From: JAFDXJ01 sp039811225
GTDB taxonomy: Bacteria; Bacteroidota; Bacteroidia; Chitinophagales; Chitinophagaceae
DNA length: 64,000 nucleotides
Assembly (NCBI GenBank): GCA_039811225.1
Contig: JBDHYG010000010.1
Coordinates: forward strand, 20,571-84,570
Direction of reading: 5' to 3'
The notes under the pieces were generated by a model. The model searched no databases. It was not told the origin of the DNA and worked only from the letters and a program-made list of their open reading frames with translations. This document shows, in pieces, positions 26,635-35,937 of this stretch (positions are counted from its first letter, which is position 1; each line of letters begins with the position of its first letter). The translations under genes and the position numbers were made by a program.

Positions 26635-29600
26635 ATGAGAACAAAAATTCTACTCTTTTTCCTGGCATTATGCACGTTTCAGTTTGCTTTCAGCCAGGCA
26701 AGACAAGTCAGCGGTAAGGTAACCGATTCAAAAACCGGGCTTCCCGTTTCCGGGGCCACTATTCGGGTGGAAGGGGCTAAGACAACAGCCATTTCCGATG
26801 CCGATGGAAAATTTACCATAAAAGTAGATGAGAATGCTACCAAATTACTGGTTACATTCATAGGATATGATGACCAGTTGGTGACATTACAGGGGAATAA
26901 TTTCCTGGATGTTGCCATAACACAAAATATCTCCAACCTGAATGAGGTAGTTGTAGTGGGATATGGTACAAAAATCAGGAAAGATATTACCGGCTCAGTT
27001 GCCAAAGTAGGAGCAAAGGAGTTGAATAATACACCTGTGACAAGTTTTGAAAGCGCTATACAGGGTAGGGCATCCGGGGTGTATGTCCAGCAATTAAATG
27101 GTAAGTTGGGCCAGGGTATTTCCATCCGGATCCGGGGTGCTTCCTCCGTATCTGCCGGGAATGAACCTTTATATGTAGTAGATGGGATACCGGTTATTAC
27201 CAGTGATTTATCCAGCAATGGTGCGGCTACCAGTCCGCTTGCTGATATTAATATCAATGACATCGAGTCCATAGAAATTTTGAAAGATGCCTCTGCTGCT
27301 GCTATCTATGGTTCAAGGGCATCAAATGGCGTAGTACTTATAACAACTAAAAAAGGTAAATTAGGTACTTCCAAAATTGAGTTTGGTTATTTTACCGGTT
27401 TGCAAAAACCAACCGGACGGCGTGAATTTCTGAATGCCACACAATATGTGGATTTCTTCACACAAGCCGCTTATGGAGCAGCCAAGCAGGATGTCATTTA
27501 TGGATACTATACCGATTTGGATGAAGCTATTGCCGATGAATTGGATTATGTGTACAGCCGATTCAAGCGGTATTCTGCAGATAATAATGACTGGAAAAAA
27601 GGTAAAGTGAATACCGATTGGCAGGATTATGCTTTTCAACGTGCCCCGATTTCACAATATGATATCAATTTCTCCGGTGGAAATGAAAAGACGAAATTTT
27701 ATGCCTCTGGCCAATACCTGGATCAAACCGGTATCCTGGTTAGAAACAGTTTGAAACGATACAGTGCCCGTTTGAACCTGGAACATAAAGTAACCGATTG
27801 GATTTCTGTGGGTATGAATATGAGTTTTGCCAGGACTTTGAATGACCGTGTATCCAATGATAATGCATTTGCAACACCATTACAGGTTGTGGCTTTGTCG
27901 CCCATTACTCCGGTTATCGATCCGCGTACCGGTTTGTTAAGTGGTGAATTAGACCTGGCTACTGGTGAGCCTAATACCAATTATCCTTTGTATTACAATC
28001 CTTTGATTAGCGTAGATAATTCCACCTACAATACAATCACCAACAGGACTATTGGGAATGTCTTTGCCAATGTAAATATTGTAAAAGGCCTGATATTCCG
28101 TTCAGAGCTCGGTATGGATCAGCTCAACCAGACTGAAGACGCCTACTATGGAAGTCTTACAGCAAGAAATACTGGCGTACCGAATGGGTATGGTTTTTAC
28201 ACATCAGACCAGTTACTTGATATTAATACCAATAATTTCTTCCAATATACAACAACCCTTCATGAAAAACATGACCTGGATTTTGTATTAGGGACAAGTT
28301 TTCAAAAACAGACATCTGCTAATTCCGAAGCAGATGGCGAGAACTTTCCCAGTGATGCTTATAAGAAACTGGCCAGTGCGGCATCCAAGACAAATGCCTT
28401 GTCTTCATCTACCGCCTTTAGTTTCTTATCTTATTTTGCACGGGCAAACTATAAATTTAATGGCAAATACTTGCTTGCGTTAAGCGGTCGGTATGATGGT
28501 TCTTCCCGTTTTGGTGCTAATAACCGGTATGGTTTCTTCCCGGCTGCCTCTATTGGTTGGGTAATGAGTGAAGAAAACTTCCTGCAGGATTCCCGCTTCA
28601 TTAACTTCTTAAAATTGAAAGCAAGTTATGGTCTGACCGGTAATGCGGAGATCCCCAATTTTGCTTCCCGTGGTTTATATTCCGGTAACGGTGGTTATGG
28701 TGGTGTAGCCGGTCAGCGCCCCGATCAAATTGAAAACCCGGATTTGAAATGGGAAACAACCGCCGGTACGGATATTGGTTTTGAAGCCAGTATTTTAAAC
28801 AACCGTGTTGAAATTGAGTTTGATTATTATACAAGAAATACCAGGGACCTGTTATTAAATGTGGAAATCCCCGGTACATCCGGTTTTGCCACTCAATTCA
28901 AAAATGTTGGCAACCTGGAAAACAGGGGTTTTGAAGTTTCCTTTAATACCACCAATATTTCATCCCGCGATTTCAAATGGACCAGTTCATTGAATTTCTC
29001 TCATAATAAAAATAAAATCACCAACCTGAATGGTCAGATTTTAGGAACAGATGTAAATAAAGCTATCGAAGGCCTCCCACTGGGTGTATTCTATACAAGA
29101 GAATTTGCCGGTGTGGATCCTGCCAATGGAGATGCTTTATATTATAAAAATACATTGAAGAGTGATGGTACCCGCGATCGTTCCACAACCAATGATTATA
29201 ATGAAGCTACAGATGTTGTTGTTGGCGATCCTAATCCGGATTTTATTTATGGTATCGGAAATACCTTTAATTATAAAGGTATAACACTGGATGTATTACT
29301 GCAGGGTGTAGCCGGTAACCAAATCTATAATGGAGGCGGCCAATATATGTCAGCCAGTGGTAGTAATGGATTTGATAACCAAACACCGGATCAATTAAAA
29401 GCCTGGAAAAACCCGGGCGACATTACTATGGTTCCCGAAGCCAGGTTGTTTTATCCCAATGGAACTGATCCTTCCAGCCGGTATATTTCCAATGGCTCTT
29501 ATTTGCGTGTAAAAGCGGTAACACTCAGTTATAATTTACCGGCATCACTTATTTCCCGCTTAAAGCTTACCAATGTAAAAGTATATGCACGGGCTCAAAA

Positions 29601-29742
29601 CCTGTTTACATTTACGAAATATGAAGGCTGGGATCCTGAAGTGAATTCCGATTACCAGGCTACGAATATCAACCTGGGCCAGGATTTTTATTCAGCACCA
29701 CAGGTTAAAACCATTGTCGTAGGAATTAATTTTAGTTTCTAA
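26635..29742 (+). CDS. SusC/RagA-family TonB-dependent outer-membrane transporter
   Basis: A 1035-residue outer-membrane transporter that, with its SusD partner, imports oligosaccharides or other nutrients using TonB energy. In order: signal peptide (1-20, ending AFSQA), a carboxypeptidase-like regulatory domain (VSGKVTDSKTGLPVSGATI, about 22-105), the conserved NLNEVVVVGYG TonB-box-like region (about 102-112), plug domain (about 120-235, with IRIRGASSVSAGNEPLYVVD and ASAAAIYGSRASNGVVLITT), then a 22-strand barrel ending in a C-terminal phenylalanine (VVGINFSF). A SusD gene follows after 114 bp. No glycoside hydrolase, sulfatase or anti-sigma factor lies nearby, so the substrate cannot be inferred. 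Confidence 0.96.
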   Translation: MRTKILLFFLALCTFQFAFSQARQVSGKVTDSKTGLPVSGATIRVEGAKTTAISDADGKFTIKVDENATKLLVTFIGYDDQLVTLQGNNFLDVAITQNISNLNEVVVVGYGTKIRKDITGSVAKVGAKELNNTPVTSFESAIQGRASGVYVQQLNGKLGQGISIRIRGASSVSAGNEPLYVVDGIPVITSDLSSNGAATSPLADININDIESIEILKDASAAAIYGSRASNGVVLITTKKGKLGTSKIEFGYFTGLQKPTGRREFLNATQYVDFFTQAAYGAAKQDVIYGYYTDLDEAIADELDYVYSRFKRYSADNNDWKKGKVNTDWQDYAFQRAPISQYDINFSGGNEKTKFYASGQYLDQTGILVRNSLKRYSARLNLEHKVTDWISVGMNMSFARTLNDRVSNDNAFATPLQVVALSPITPVIDPRTGLLSGELDLATGEPNTNYPLYYNPLISVDNSTYNTITNRTIGNVFANVNIVKGLIFRSELGMDQLNQTEDAYYGSLTARNTGVPNGYGFYTSDQLLDINTNNFFQYTTTLHEKHDLDFVLGTSFQKQTSANSEADGENFPSDAYKKLASAASKTNALSSSTAFSFLSYFARANYKFNGKYLLALSGRYDGSSRFGANNRYGFFPAASIGWVMSEENFLQDSRFINFLKLKASYGLTGNAEIPNFASRGLYSGNGGYGGVAGQRPDQIENPDLKWETTAGTDIGFEASILNNRVEIEFDYYTRNTRDLLLNVEIPGTSGFATQFKNVGNLENRGFEVSFNTTNISSRDFKWTSSLNFSHNKNKITNLNGQILGTDVNKAIEGLPLGVFYTREFAGVDPANGDALYYKNTLKSDGTRDRSTTNDYNEATDVVVGDPNPDFIYGIGNTFNYKGITLDVLLQGVAGNQIYNGGGQYMSASGSNGFDNQTPDQLKAWKNPGDITMVPEARLFYPNGTDPSSRYISNGSYLRVKAVTLSYNLPASLISRLKLTNVKVYARAQNLFTFTKYEGWDPEVNSDYQATNINLGQDFYSAPQVKTIVVGINFSF

Positions 29743-29856
29743 AACAAAGCAATTAATATGAAAAGCCATTCAATTTTTTTCATAATCACCGGTTTAAAAA
29801 CCAACTTGGTTTTTGGAAAATTTGTATGGCCTATTTAAATAAAAAAAATTAAAGAC

Positions 29857-31221
29857 ATGAAAACAAGAAACATAAAAACGGGGGCTTTCCTGATCTTGCT
29901 TTTTACTTTTTTCTCCTGTAATAAGCAATTGGATATAAAGCCGACACAAAGCGTGGAAAATTCCCAGGCATTGCTTACGAGTGGTGATGTAGAAGCAGCC
30001 CTGGTGGGTACATACAGTGACCTGATTGACTGGGATATGTATGGCGGCAGCATTTTTGTCTGCTCCGAATTGTTAAGTAATAATTCCGATATTGACTGGT
30101 CCGGTACATATCAGGGTATGACCCAGATATACAATAAAGCCATACCGGTCGATAATCAATTTGTTTCCGATACCTGGTTAGCCGGGTATGCAGCCATTAA
30201 TGATGCAAATAATGTGTTGAGTGCCTTAAATGTAGTGGTAGAAGAAAAACGTGATCAGGTAGAAGGAGAAGCCAAATTTATTCGTGGCGCCTGCTATTTT
30301 GATCTCGTAAGAATGTTTGCCAAATCCTGGATGGATGGTGACCCCAATACAAATCCAGGTGTGCCTATTGTATTGACACCGACTACCGTAATCAGTGGTG
30401 CAAGCCAATTGCCCAGGAGCCCGGTCGCAGATGTATATGCACAGGCTATCAGTGATTTAAAAGATGCCCAGCAATTGTTGCCTGCCAGGAATGGCTTTTT
30501 TGCTAATTCCGTTGCAGCTACAGCTATGCTGGCCCGCATTTATCTCCAGCAAGGGGATTATGAAAATGCTGCCAACTATGCCAATGATGCCATCAATGAA
30601 GCCACATCAAATGGCTATGCATTGAATGCCACTTATGCCGAAGAATTTCCCAACCCATCCAGCCCGGCCCCGGTTGCCAATACACCCGAGGACCTGTTTG
30701 CCATGCAGGTGACCACCAGCTCCGGTACCAATGTTTTCCAGGAATTCTTTTCAGCGAATGGTCGCGGCGATATTGATATAACCCAAAGCCACCTGGACTT
30801 GTATCAACCAGGTGATGACAGGTTAAATCTTTTCTATTCCTCCGGTGGATCTACCTATACCGGAAAGTTTGAAAACCTGTATGGAAATGTGCATATCATT
30901 CGCCTGGCTGAAATGTATTTAACCCGGGCAGAAGCAAATTTCCGGATGGGCACTTCTATTGGTACTGACCCGGTAAATGATATCAATAAAATCAGGCACC
31001 GTGTAAACCTGCCTAATTATACATCTGCTGAACTGACATTGGATAAAATTTTACTGGAAAGAAAACTGGAATTAGCTTTTGAAGGCTTTAGTTTACATGA
31101 CCTGAAACGTACACAAGGCACGACCGGCATATTCCCCTGGAATGATCCCAAACTCGTTTACCCCATTCCACAACGGGAACTTCGGGTGAATAGCAACCTC
31201 ACACAAAATGAAGGATATTAA
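29857..31221 (+). CDS. SusD/RagB-family surface lipoprotein
   Basis: A 454-residue lipoprotein that caps the SusC barrel and binds the nutrient. The signal peptide ends in a lipobox with the modified cysteine at residue 21 (FTFFSCNKQ). The conserved opening SCNKQLDIKPTQSVENSQ and the all-helical TPR-like fold with the EGEAKFIRGACYFDLVRMFA stretch match SusD. The C-terminal RagB half has RLAEMYLTRAEANFRMG and ERKLELAFEGFSLHDLKRT. It is shorter than many SusD proteins (500-600), mostly through short loops. Transcription ends at a strong terminator that also serves ispF from the other side. Confidence 0.95.
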   Translation: MKTRNIKTGAFLILLFTFFSCNKQLDIKPTQSVENSQALLTSGDVEAALVGTYSDLIDWDMYGGSIFVCSELLSNNSDIDWSGTYQGMTQIYNKAIPVDNQFVSDTWLAGYAAINDANNVLSALNVVVEEKRDQVEGEAKFIRGACYFDLVRMFAKSWMDGDPNTNPGVPIVLTPTTVISGASQLPRSPVADVYAQAISDLKDAQQLLPARNGFFANSVAATAMLARIYLQQGDYENAANYANDAINEATSNGYALNATYAEEFPNPSSPAPVANTPEDLFAMQVTTSSGTNVFQEFFSANGRGDIDITQSHLDLYQPGDDRLNLFYSSGGSTYTGKFENLYGNVHIIRLAEMYLTRAEANFRMGTSIGTDPVNDINKIRHRVNLPNYTSAELTLDKILLERKLELAFEGFSLHDLKRTQGTTGIFPWNDPKLVYPIPQRELRVNSNLTQNEGY

Positions 31222-31244
31222 ACACTGTAGTGTATAAAATGTAA

Positions 31245-31279
31245 AAGGCCCGTACAAATTGAGTGTACGGGCTTTTTTA
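31245..31279 (+). terminator. Terminator after susD, probably bidirectional
   Basis: GCCCGTACA (31248-31256) pairs perfectly with TGTACGGGC (31264-31272), followed by TTTTTT. On the reverse strand it is followed by CTTTTAC, so it can also end ispF transcripts. Confidence 0.85.
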
Positions 31280-31295
31280 TAAATACATACTGTGT

Positions 31296-31778
31296 TTACG
31301 TATTTTTTTGAATGAGTGTCGTAGCATAAGCGGTTACCCCTTCTTCACGCCCGATAAAACCCAGCTTTTCAGCCGTTGTGGCTTTGATTGAAATATCCTC
31401 CATATGGATTTGTAAAATTTCAGCAATGATTTTTCTCATTTCCAATACATAGGAATTTATTTTTGGTTTTTCCAGGCAAAGCGTACAGTCAATATTTATT
31501 ATTTGAAACTCCTTTTCCTTAAGCAACTCATATGTTTTTGCCAACAGAATCTTGCTGTCTATATTTTTAAATGCCATATCCGTATCGGGGAAATGTTTTC
31601 CAATATCTCCCAGGCAGGCCGCCCCTAAAAGTGCATCACAAATGGCATGTAGTAATACATCGGCATCACTATGGCCTACAGCGCCTTTTGTATGTGGAAT
31701 TTGAATACCGCCTAACCAAAATGCCCGGCCGGCTTCCAAACGGTGAAAATCAATACCGGTACCTACCCGAATCTGCAT
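31296..31778 (-). CDS. ispF: 2-C-methyl-D-erythritol 2,4-cyclodiphosphate synthase
   Basis: A 160-residue enzyme of the non-mevalonate (MEP) isoprenoid pathway that forms the cyclic diphosphate with release of CMP. It forms a homotrimer. Zinc and substrate residues are visible in GTGIDFHRLEAG (Asp and His, about residues 6-17), GAVGHSDADVLLHAICDALLG (about 33-53) and DIGKHFPDTD. The C-terminus ITIKATTAEKLGF-like ISIKATTAEKLGFIGREEGV holds the conserved TTxEKLGF loop. The length is standard. Other MEP genes are not in the window. It is convergent with susD and followed upstream, across a terminator, by porV. Confidence 0.97.
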   Translation of the reverse strand: MQIRVGTGIDFHRLEAGRAFWLGGIQIPHTKGAVGHSDADVLLHAICDALLGAACLGDIGKHFPDTDMAFKNIDSKILLAKTYELLKEKEFQIINIDCTLCLEKPKINSYVLEMRKIIAEILQIHMEDISIKATTAEKLGFIGREEGVTAYATTLIQKNT

Positions 31779-31881
31779 AGAGATGTATAATTTATAATGG
31801 GAAAATATATTTGTGCATCACAATTTTTGTTAGCATTCATTTTAGGAGATAAAATCATTTTATGTATCCATTTTTTCTCCA

Positions 31882-31919
31882 CAAAAAAGCCGGGTACTTT
31901 TTCAGGTACCCGGCTCAAA
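31882..31919 (-). terminator. Intrinsic terminator after porV
   Basis: AGCCGGGTAC (31888-31897) and GTACCCGGCT (31906-31915) form a 10-bp perfect stem; on the reverse strand the T-run (six T, 31882-31888) follows directly. Confidence 0.87.
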
Positions 31920-31934
31920 ATTATTTAAATAATA

Positions 31935-33083
31935 TTATTCACCACCTCCGGAATTATCCAGGTCAAATAATAAACTAAAGCGTAATGTATTGGATAAAGG
32001 ATTCCGGGTTATACCATTCCCGGAAGGAGCCAGGTAAGAAAAGTTTAAATTAAAGACATTGTATTTCACGCCTACACCGGCTGTAAAATAGCGACGGCCA
32101 CCCTGGTTTTTCCCTTCATAGAAATAACCCGCGCGAACAGAGAACTGATTGTTATATGTGTATTCCACGCCGGGGGAAAAGGTGATGGCATTATTGCTGA
32201 ATGATTTAAACCAACTTTCAAATACACTGTAATTGTGGTAATTGGCCAGGTTAGTGGAATCGGTTGTATTATCCCCGGTATATTCCGGTACGGCCGGTAC
32301 CAGCAGCTTATTAATATCAAGCGCCAGGGTTAATTTACTGGTTTCATCAAATACCCAGGAATAGGCTCCGCCAATACCCATATTAGCCGGAATGAAGTCC
32401 TTACTTTGAGCATCATTGGTATAGCCGATTTTTGATCCCAGGTTAGAGAGCGATAAACCATAAGTCAACCCCTGTCCACTTTCATCAGTTCCATCATGGT
32501 ACAGGGATAGATCGGCTGCGAAAGCATTACCGGCCTTATACGTTACACCATTAAAACTACCATTGGCCAGGTTGGAATTGATATACCGTAATGCAACTCC
32601 GATGGCAAAATTATCAGACAGCTTCCTGGAATAGCCGAGGTCAAAAGCAAATTCCCGTGGTCGGCTTGTATTGAGTGGGTTACCATTAAAATCCACAAAC
32701 TGTATCTGACCCAGGTTGAAATAACGTAAAGAAGCTGAGATAGCTTGCTCATCATCCAGTTTATAATATCCGGCTAGTGTAGCCAGGAAAACATCCTGGG
32801 CGATATCTTTCAACCAGGGTGTATAGGTAATACCTACAGCGCCATTGCTACTCGCAAAAGGTGTTTTAGCCAGGTTCCAGAAGCTGGAATTTGCGTCCGG
32901 GCTAATGGCGATACCGGCATCTCCCATGCCACCGGCGCGAGCATCTGGTGAAATCCGCAGGAAAGGAACGGCCGTGGTAACGATATTGATTGGAGCTGTT
33001 TGATCCTGAGCATTTACCTGGGAAGAAAGCGCGATACTAACCAATAGGGCACATGCAGTCGCTTTCAATTGCATTTTGTTCAT
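31935..33083 (-). CDS. porV: Type IX secretion outer-membrane protein PorV (LptO)
   Basis: A 382-residue outer-membrane beta-barrel that binds T9SS cargo after translocation and carries it to the PorU sortase/attachment complex. Evidence: a signal peptide (about 1-25, ending QVNAQ), the highly conserved N-terminus NIVTTAVPFLRISPDARAGG followed by MGDAGIAISPDANSSFWNLAK, the strand GITYTPWLKDIAQDVFLATL, and the glycine-rich C-terminus. This pattern is diagnostic for PorV and not other FadL-like barrels. PorU, which is next to porV in flavobacteria, is absent here; the neighbour is gldJ, divergent. A TATATTTG -7 box lies at 33207-33214 on the reverse strand. It serves exported proteins such as the M4 protease in this window. 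Confidence 0.92.
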   Translation of the reverse strand: MNKMQLKATACALLVSIALSSQVNAQDQTAPINIVTTAVPFLRISPDARAGGMGDAGIAISPDANSSFWNLAKTPFASSNGAVGITYTPWLKDIAQDVFLATLAGYYKLDDEQAISASLRYFNLGQIQFVDFNGNPLNTSRPREFAFDLGYSRKLSDNFAIGVALRYINSNLANGSFNGVTYKAGNAFAADLSLYHDGTDESGQGLTYGLSLSNLGSKIGYTNDAQSKDFIPANMGIGGAYSWVFDETSKLTLALDINKLLVPAVPEYTGDNTTDSTNLANYHNYSVFESWFKSFSNNAITFSPGVEYTYNNQFSVRAGYFYEGKNQGGRRYFTAGVGVKYNVFNLNFSYLAPSGNGITRNPLSNTLRFSLLFDLDNSGGGE

Positions 33084-33206
33084 TCATTATATTTTAAAAG
33101 ATGAGATGTAAGTGGGCCTGGTCTTAATATACTTTGGCCTGATAGGTAGAGTTTCTGTATAAGCAAATCGTTTTGAAGGTGTATTTCCGTTTTTTATTTT
33201 GTATGA

Positions 33207-33214
33207 CAAATATA
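33207..33214 (-). promoter_or_regulatory. -7 box upstream of porV
   Basis: TATATTTG on the reverse strand, an exact TAnnTTTG box about 124 bp before the porV start. No TTG was found at the expected distance. The rest of the 329-bp gap to gldJ shows no gene, repeat or strong hairpin. Confidence 0.35.
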
Positions 33215-33412
33215 GGGCACAATACGTTATGTTTTTCCTTACTCCCCAAAACGTTTTTTTTGAAAAAAAGGTATAAAAGGCATTTATTTTTTTAGAATGC
33301 AAAATTTTCTGGCATTAATTCTAATTTCTTTGCAAATTGCACCCCTGTTTTGGCAATATTTTAAGAATGTTGTCGTTTCATAAATCTAATCAGGCAAAAA
33401 CCAACATTTAAA

Positions 33413-34969
33413 ATGTTTAAAAAATCCGGAAATTTTTTAATGGCAGCATTGGTCCTGGGTACTTTGTCCTCCTGTAAATATGGGCTTTTTAATAAAAATA
33501 AGCATGAACAAAGTACAGTTACCGGCTGGAATTACAATGATAAAAACCAGGGTGGCTTTAATGTGACCAAGCCAAAAGATATTAAAACCGGCCCGGGACT
33601 GGTATTTGTCCAGGGGGGTACTTTTACCATGGGGGCAACGCAGGAAGATGTAATGGGAGACTGGAACAATATCCCTCGCCGGGTGACTGTGAATTCCTTT
33701 TTTATTGATAAAACAGAAGTAGCGAATGTGCACTACAGGGAATACCTGAATTGGCTGGAAAATGTTTTTTCCGATCCACAATACCAGGCCGTACTGGACG
33801 GCGCCCGCCCCGATACATTGGTTTGGCGGAGCGAGTTGGCTTACAATGAACCCTATGTGGAATATTATTTTCGCCACCCGGCCTATAACTATTATCCCGT
33901 GGTGGGTGTAACCTGGCGCCAGGCACGTGATTTCTGTATTTGGCGTACAGACAGGGTAAATGAATTGGAACTAATCAAGAGAGGCTACCAGAATAAAAAT
34001 GTAATCAAACAGGAAATGAATGGCGGTGGCCAGGACAATTTCAATACAAAATCTTACCTGATGGGTGAGTATGAAGGAATTCCTGGTAAACCTAAAAAGA
34101 ATCCTTTATTGGATGCACAGGGCAGGCCTCGTTTGACAGTAAAATTTGAGGATGGGGTACTCTTCCCGGATTACCGCCTGCCTACAGAAGCAGAATGGGA
34201 ATATGCGGCACTGGGATATATCAATCAAAACCCACAACCCCGGAAAAGTGAAAAGAAAAGAGGAGAAGAGCTGATTGCCAATAAACAATTGTATTCCTGG
34301 AAAAATGATGGCTTCGATAATTTACGTGGCACCCGGAAAGGTACCATGCAGGGAGCTTTCCTGGCGAATTTCAAAAGAGGCAATGGGGACTATATGGGTA
34401 CACCCGGTGGCTTAAATGACCGGTCTGCCATTCCTTCTGCAGTTGTTTCTTTTTATCCCAATGGCTTTGGTCTCTACAATATGAGTGGTAACGTAAATGA
34501 ATGGGTAGCTGATGTGTACAGACCGTTAACTGGTTTAGAAGAAGATGATCTGAACCCATTCCGTGGAAACGTATTCGAAAAGGTGGATATGAGTGGTGGC
34601 CCGGGCAACCTTCGGGATAGCCTTGGCAGGATCAAAGAAATTCCTGAATCAGATTCTGCTTTAGCAAATAGAAGAAATTATCAACGCTCTTATGCAATCA
34701 ATTATTTAGATGGTGATTCTGCCAGTCGTGTCTATTATGGTTATGGTGTAACCACTTTGGTGAGTGATAAATCCCGCGTTTATAAAGGGGGTAGCTGGAT
34801 GGACATGCCTTATTGGCTGAGCCCTGGTACAAGACGTTTTATGGATGAAGATGAAAGCAGCAGCACCATTGGATTCCGCTGTGCCATGACACATTATGGC
34901 GCACCGGAAGGGACATCAACCAAGTTACCAAATGGTAACTTCTTCCCGAAACGAAGACAAAAAAGGTAA
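33413..34969 (+). CDS. gldJ: Gliding motility/type IX secretion lipoprotein GldJ
   Basis: A 518-residue lipoprotein with a formylglycine-generating-enzyme-like (SUMF1) fold. The signal peptide ends at lipobox cysteine 21 (GTLSSCKYG). The N-terminal stretch TGWNYNDKNQGGF followed by GLVFVQGGTFTMGATQEDVM and DWNNIPRRVTVNSFFIDKTE is typical of GldJ; GldK has a similar fold but is normally followed by gldL-M-N, which are absent here. In Flavobacterium johnsoniae gldJ sits beside porU-porV, and here it is divergent from porV, which supports GldJ. In the family the FGE-like domain is structural and not catalytic. GldJ is needed for T9SS-dependent secretion and gliding. The gene ends at a strong terminator. 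Confidence 0.82.
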   Translation: MFKKSGNFLMAALVLGTLSSCKYGLFNKNKHEQSTVTGWNYNDKNQGGFNVTKPKDIKTGPGLVFVQGGTFTMGATQEDVMGDWNNIPRRVTVNSFFIDKTEVANVHYREYLNWLENVFSDPQYQAVLDGARPDTLVWRSELAYNEPYVEYYFRHPAYNYYPVVGVTWRQARDFCIWRTDRVNELELIKRGYQNKNVIKQEMNGGGQDNFNTKSYLMGEYEGIPGKPKKNPLLDAQGRPRLTVKFEDGVLFPDYRLPTEAEWEYAALGYINQNPQPRKSEKKRGEELIANKQLYSWKNDGFDNLRGTRKGTMQGAFLANFKRGNGDYMGTPGGLNDRSAIPSAVVSFYPNGFGLYNMSGNVNEWVADVYRPLTGLEEDDLNPFRGNVFEKVDMSGGPGNLRDSLGRIKEIPESDSALANRRNYQRSYAINYLDGDSASRVYYGYGVTTLVSDKSRVYKGGSWMDMPYWLSPGTRRFMDEDESSSTIGFRCAMTHYGAPEGTSTKLPNGNFFPKRRQKR

Positions 34970-34984
34970 GTACGCAATTTTTAT

Positions 34985-35014
34985 AAATACCTGCTTTTGG
35001 GCAGGTATTTTTTT
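34985..35014 (+). terminator. Intrinsic terminator after gldJ
   Basis: AAATACCTGC (34985-34994) pairs perfectly with GCAGGTATTT (35001-35010) and is followed by more T. Confidence 0.87.
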
Positions 35015-35043
35015 ATTGGTAAATGTTGCATCTTTTCAAGCAG

Positions 35044-35051
35044 TAAATTTG
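35044..35051 (+). promoter_or_regulatory. -7 box upstream of nadC
   Basis: TAAATTTG, an exact TAnnTTTG box, 22 bp before the GTG start of nadC and just after the gldJ terminator. TTG triplets at 35016 and 35026 are at 25 and 15 bp, neither at the ideal distance. Confidence 0.4.
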
Positions 35052-35073
35052 TTGTATTCAAAAATCTTATTTC

Positions 35074-35928
35074 GTGCAAGCTGAAGACATCCGACATTTT
35101 ATAGAAGAAGCATTCAGGGAAGATGTGGGCGATGGCGATCATTCGACCCTTTGTTGTATTCCCAAAGAACAAAAAGGAAAAGCTATTTTAAAAATCAAGC
35201 AGGAAGGGATACTGGCAGGAATGGAACTGGCGCATAAAATTTTCCATTATGTGGAACCGGCCTCCCGCTTCACACCTTATAAAAAGGATGGTGAGCCGGT
35301 GCAAACAGGCGAACAAGCTTTTCTTATTGAGGGGCATATCCATACAATCCTGAAATGCGAACGGCTTGTGTTGAATTGTATGCAACGTATGTCAGGTATT
35401 GCCACTCTCACTAGACAATATGTAGATCTGTTAAAAGGTTACCATACCAAAATCCTGGATACCCGGAAAACGACACCGAATTTCAGGATATGGGAAAAAG
35501 AAGCTGTCCGTATAGGCGGCGCATTGAATCACCGGATGGGTTTATACGATATGATTATGCTAAAAGATAATCATATTGATTACTGTGGCGGCATTCTTCC
35601 TGCTATTGAAAAGGCCTGGGAATATGTCCAAAAATTTAAACCATCATTAAAGATTGAAGTGGAGACGAGAAGCCTGGATGAAGTGGCCCTGGTTTGTCAG
35701 CATGCACAGGGTAAAGTATTCAGGATTATGCTGGATAATTTTAAACCAGGAGATATTAGTACTGCCTTGCAAATGATAAATAAGAAATTTGAAACAGAAG
35801 CAAGTGGTGGTATTCATAAAGAAAATATCATTGCGTATGCAGCAACCGGTGTGGATTTTATAAGTATCGGTGGGTTAATCCACCAGGCAAAGAGCATAGA
35901 CCTGAGTCTCAAAGCCACATTTCAATAA
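35074..35928 (+). CDS. nadC: Nicotinate-nucleotide diphosphorylase (carboxylating)
   Basis: A 284-residue quinolinate phosphoribosyltransferase of NAD synthesis that converts quinolinate and PRPP to nicotinate mononucleotide. Conserved stretches are EDVGDGDHSTL near the N-terminus, LNCMQRMSGIATLT, the DTRKTTPNFRIWEKEAVRIGG active-site arginine/lysine region, the NHRMGLYDMIMLKDNHI loop, KIEVETRSLDEV, MLDNFKPGD and FISIGGLIHQAKSIDLSLK. The length matches NadC and all motifs are intact. The start is GTG, the first possible one after the promoter. It is followed 9 bp later by the SUI1 gene and so is probably the first gene of a small unit. NadA and NadB were not seen in the window. Confidence 0.96.
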   Translation: MQAEDIRHFIEEAFREDVGDGDHSTLCCIPKEQKGKAILKIKQEGILAGMELAHKIFHYVEPASRFTPYKKDGEPVQTGEQAFLIEGHIHTILKCERLVLNCMQRMSGIATLTRQYVDLLKGYHTKILDTRKTTPNFRIWEKEAVRIGGALNHRMGLYDMIMLKDNHIDYCGGILPAIEKAWEYVQKFKPSLKIEVETRSLDEVALVCQHAQGKVFRIMLDNFKPGDISTALQMINKKFETEASGGIHKENIIAYAATGVDFISIGGLIHQAKSIDLSLKATFQ

Positions 35929-35937
35929 GAACAAATT

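Noticed and set aside
33413..34969. Annotation as a formylglycine-generating enzyme or GldK
   Set aside because: The lipobox, the N-terminal TGW...GGF stretch, the neighbour porV and the lack of gldLMN point to GldJ.
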